Assembly: GCA_964386505.1 (NCBI GenBank)
Contig: CAYLSM010000091.1
Span: 1 to 16,015 of the forward strand
DNA from: JAJFUG01 sp964386505
GTDB taxonomy: Bacteria > Gemmatimonadota > Glassbacteria > GWA2-58-10
Direction: 5' to 3'
DNA length: 16,015 nucleotides
The stretch's first letter is position 1; each line of letters opens with the position of its first letter. The position numbers and the translations under genes are program-made. This document shows positions 15,230 through 16,015 of this stretch, in pieces. The notes beneath the pieces are model-generated. The model worked only from the letters and a program-made list of their open reading frames with translations. It ran no database searches and was not told where the DNA came from.

Positions 15230-16015
15230 ATGGATATCCTGTATGTCGATGATGAGCCGCAGGGACGCGAGGCGGTGGCCGCGCATATCGAGCGACTGCT
15301 GGGCCACCGGATAGTCCAGTGCGATGACGGGCTCCAGGCCCTGGAATGCTACCGCAGCCAGACGTTCCCTATGGTGCTCACCGATATCCGCATGCCCGGG
15401 CTGGACGGGATCGAGCTGCTGCGCCGGATCAAGGATCTGCCCGAGGGCGGCCGGACCGATGTGGTCCTGATCACGGCCCACGGCGACATGTCCACGGCCA
15501 TCGCCGCCCTTCGCGCCGGGGCCTATGACTACCTTCAGAAACCGATCGAGATCGAGGAACTGGTGGCGGTGATTGACCGGGTGGCCGAACACCAGACCCT
15601 CTTGCGCGAGAACCGGGTCCTGACAGAGCATTTCGAGGAGAAAGTGGCCGAGGTCGTGCGCCAGACCACGGATTACCTGAAGCAGACCTGTTTGTGCGAG
15701 GTGGCCGGGCTGGGTCAGATCGGCGTGTTTTCGGACCGGATGAAAGAGTTGCTCGTCCTGGCCCGCCGTTACGGCCAGGACCGCAGCATGCCGGTGCTGA
15801 TCGAGGGCGAGACCGGCACTGGCAAGGAGATCATCGCCCGGATAATCCACCACGCGGGCGGTGCTGCGGACGCGCCGTTCGTGGCGATAAACTGCCCGGC
15901 TATCTCGGCCGGACTGTTCGAGAGCGAGCTGTTCGGCTATGAGAGCGGGGCGTTCACCGGGGCCCGCAAAGCCGGGCAGTTGGGCAAGTTCGAGTTCGCC
16001 GCAGGCGGCACGGTC
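15230..16015 (+). CDS. NtrC-family sigma-54-dependent response regulator (3' truncated by window)
   Basis: ATG 15230 starts three bases after the kinase stop, with GAGG at 15219-15222. The 262 visible codons run open to the window end. The receiver (1-120) has D7-D8, phospho-acceptor D52 (LTDIRMPG), T-containing ITAHGD and the QKPIE lysine. After a helical linker comes the AAA+ domain: Walker A GETGTGKE with K199 and the sigma-54-contacting GAFTGA loop at 240-245. The rest of the AAA+ domain and the expected Fis-type helix-turn-helix lie beyond the window. It should be phosphorylated by the propeller kinase and then activate sigma-54 promoters by ATP-driven remodelling, possibly including that at 11504. 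Confidence 0.95.
   Translation, partial: MDILYVDDEPQGREAVAAHIERLLGHRIVQCDDGLQALECYRSQTFPMVLTDIRMPGLDGIELLRRIKDLPEGGRTDVVLITAHGDMSTAIAALRAGAYDYLQKPIEIEELVAVIDRVAEHQTLLRENRVLTEHFEEKVAEVVRQTTDYLKQTCLCEVAGLGQIGVFSDRMKELLVLARRYGQDRSMPVLIEGETGTGKEIIARIIHHAGGAADAPFVAINCPAISAGLFESELFGYESGAFTGARKAGQLGKFEFAAGGTV

Noticed and set aside
13721..15853. Very long open frame (710 codons) on the minus strand
   Set aside because: It lies opposite the propeller kinase and NtrC-type regulator, whose domains are unmistakable. Long antisense frames are expected in GC-rich genes with this codon bias, and its translation shows no recognisable domain.

Overview
The window looks like a stretch of a Gram-negative (two-membrane) bacterial chromosome of fairly high GC content, devoted almost entirely to signal transduction. 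The outer membrane is implied by a TonB-dependent receptor ending in a C-terminal Phe and by proteins with signal peptides. The mix of HDOD, FIST, HD-GYP, propeller-sensor kinase and sigma-54 regulator genes fits Deltaproteobacteria-like or FCB-group lineages, but no marker here fixes the taxon. All genes lie on the + strand. I see no tRNA, rRNA, CRISPR or insertion sequence.

Region 1 (1-5253): the C-terminal part of a TonB-dependent receptor, a stand-alone receiver protein, a secreted ABC-type substrate-binding protein with no permease or ATPase beside it, and a membrane histidine kinase (extracytoplasmic sensor, HAMP, PAS, kinase core). The likely logic is a nutrient-uptake receptor beside a binding protein that reports to the kinase, with the receiver as its phosphorylation target.

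Region 2 (5335-11262): a compact operon, FIST protein, soluble Cys-rich histidine kinase, REC-PAS protein, HDOD protein with a degenerate receiver tail, and REC plus degenerate HD-GYP protein. Every junction overlaps by 4 to 8 bases, and the operon ends at a clear hairpin-plus-T terminator. None of its outputs is a DNA-binding domain. The kinase core is a close paralogue of the core in region 1, and the receivers of both regions belong to one subfamily, so the two modules probably share ancestry and may cross-talk.

Region 3 (11263-16015): a regulatory stretch with a good sigma-54 (-24/-12) promoter match, then a large periplasmic-propeller histidine kinase and, 3 bases later, an NtrC-family sigma-54 activator cut off by the window end. 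The sigma-54 promoter in front of a sigma-54 activator operon suggests autoregulation.

The most interesting points are the region 2 operon with its two apparently decayed signalling domains (HD-GYP lacking most metal ligands, receiver lacking its acidic residues), the shared kinase core with swapped sensors, and the sigma-54 promoter of region 3.
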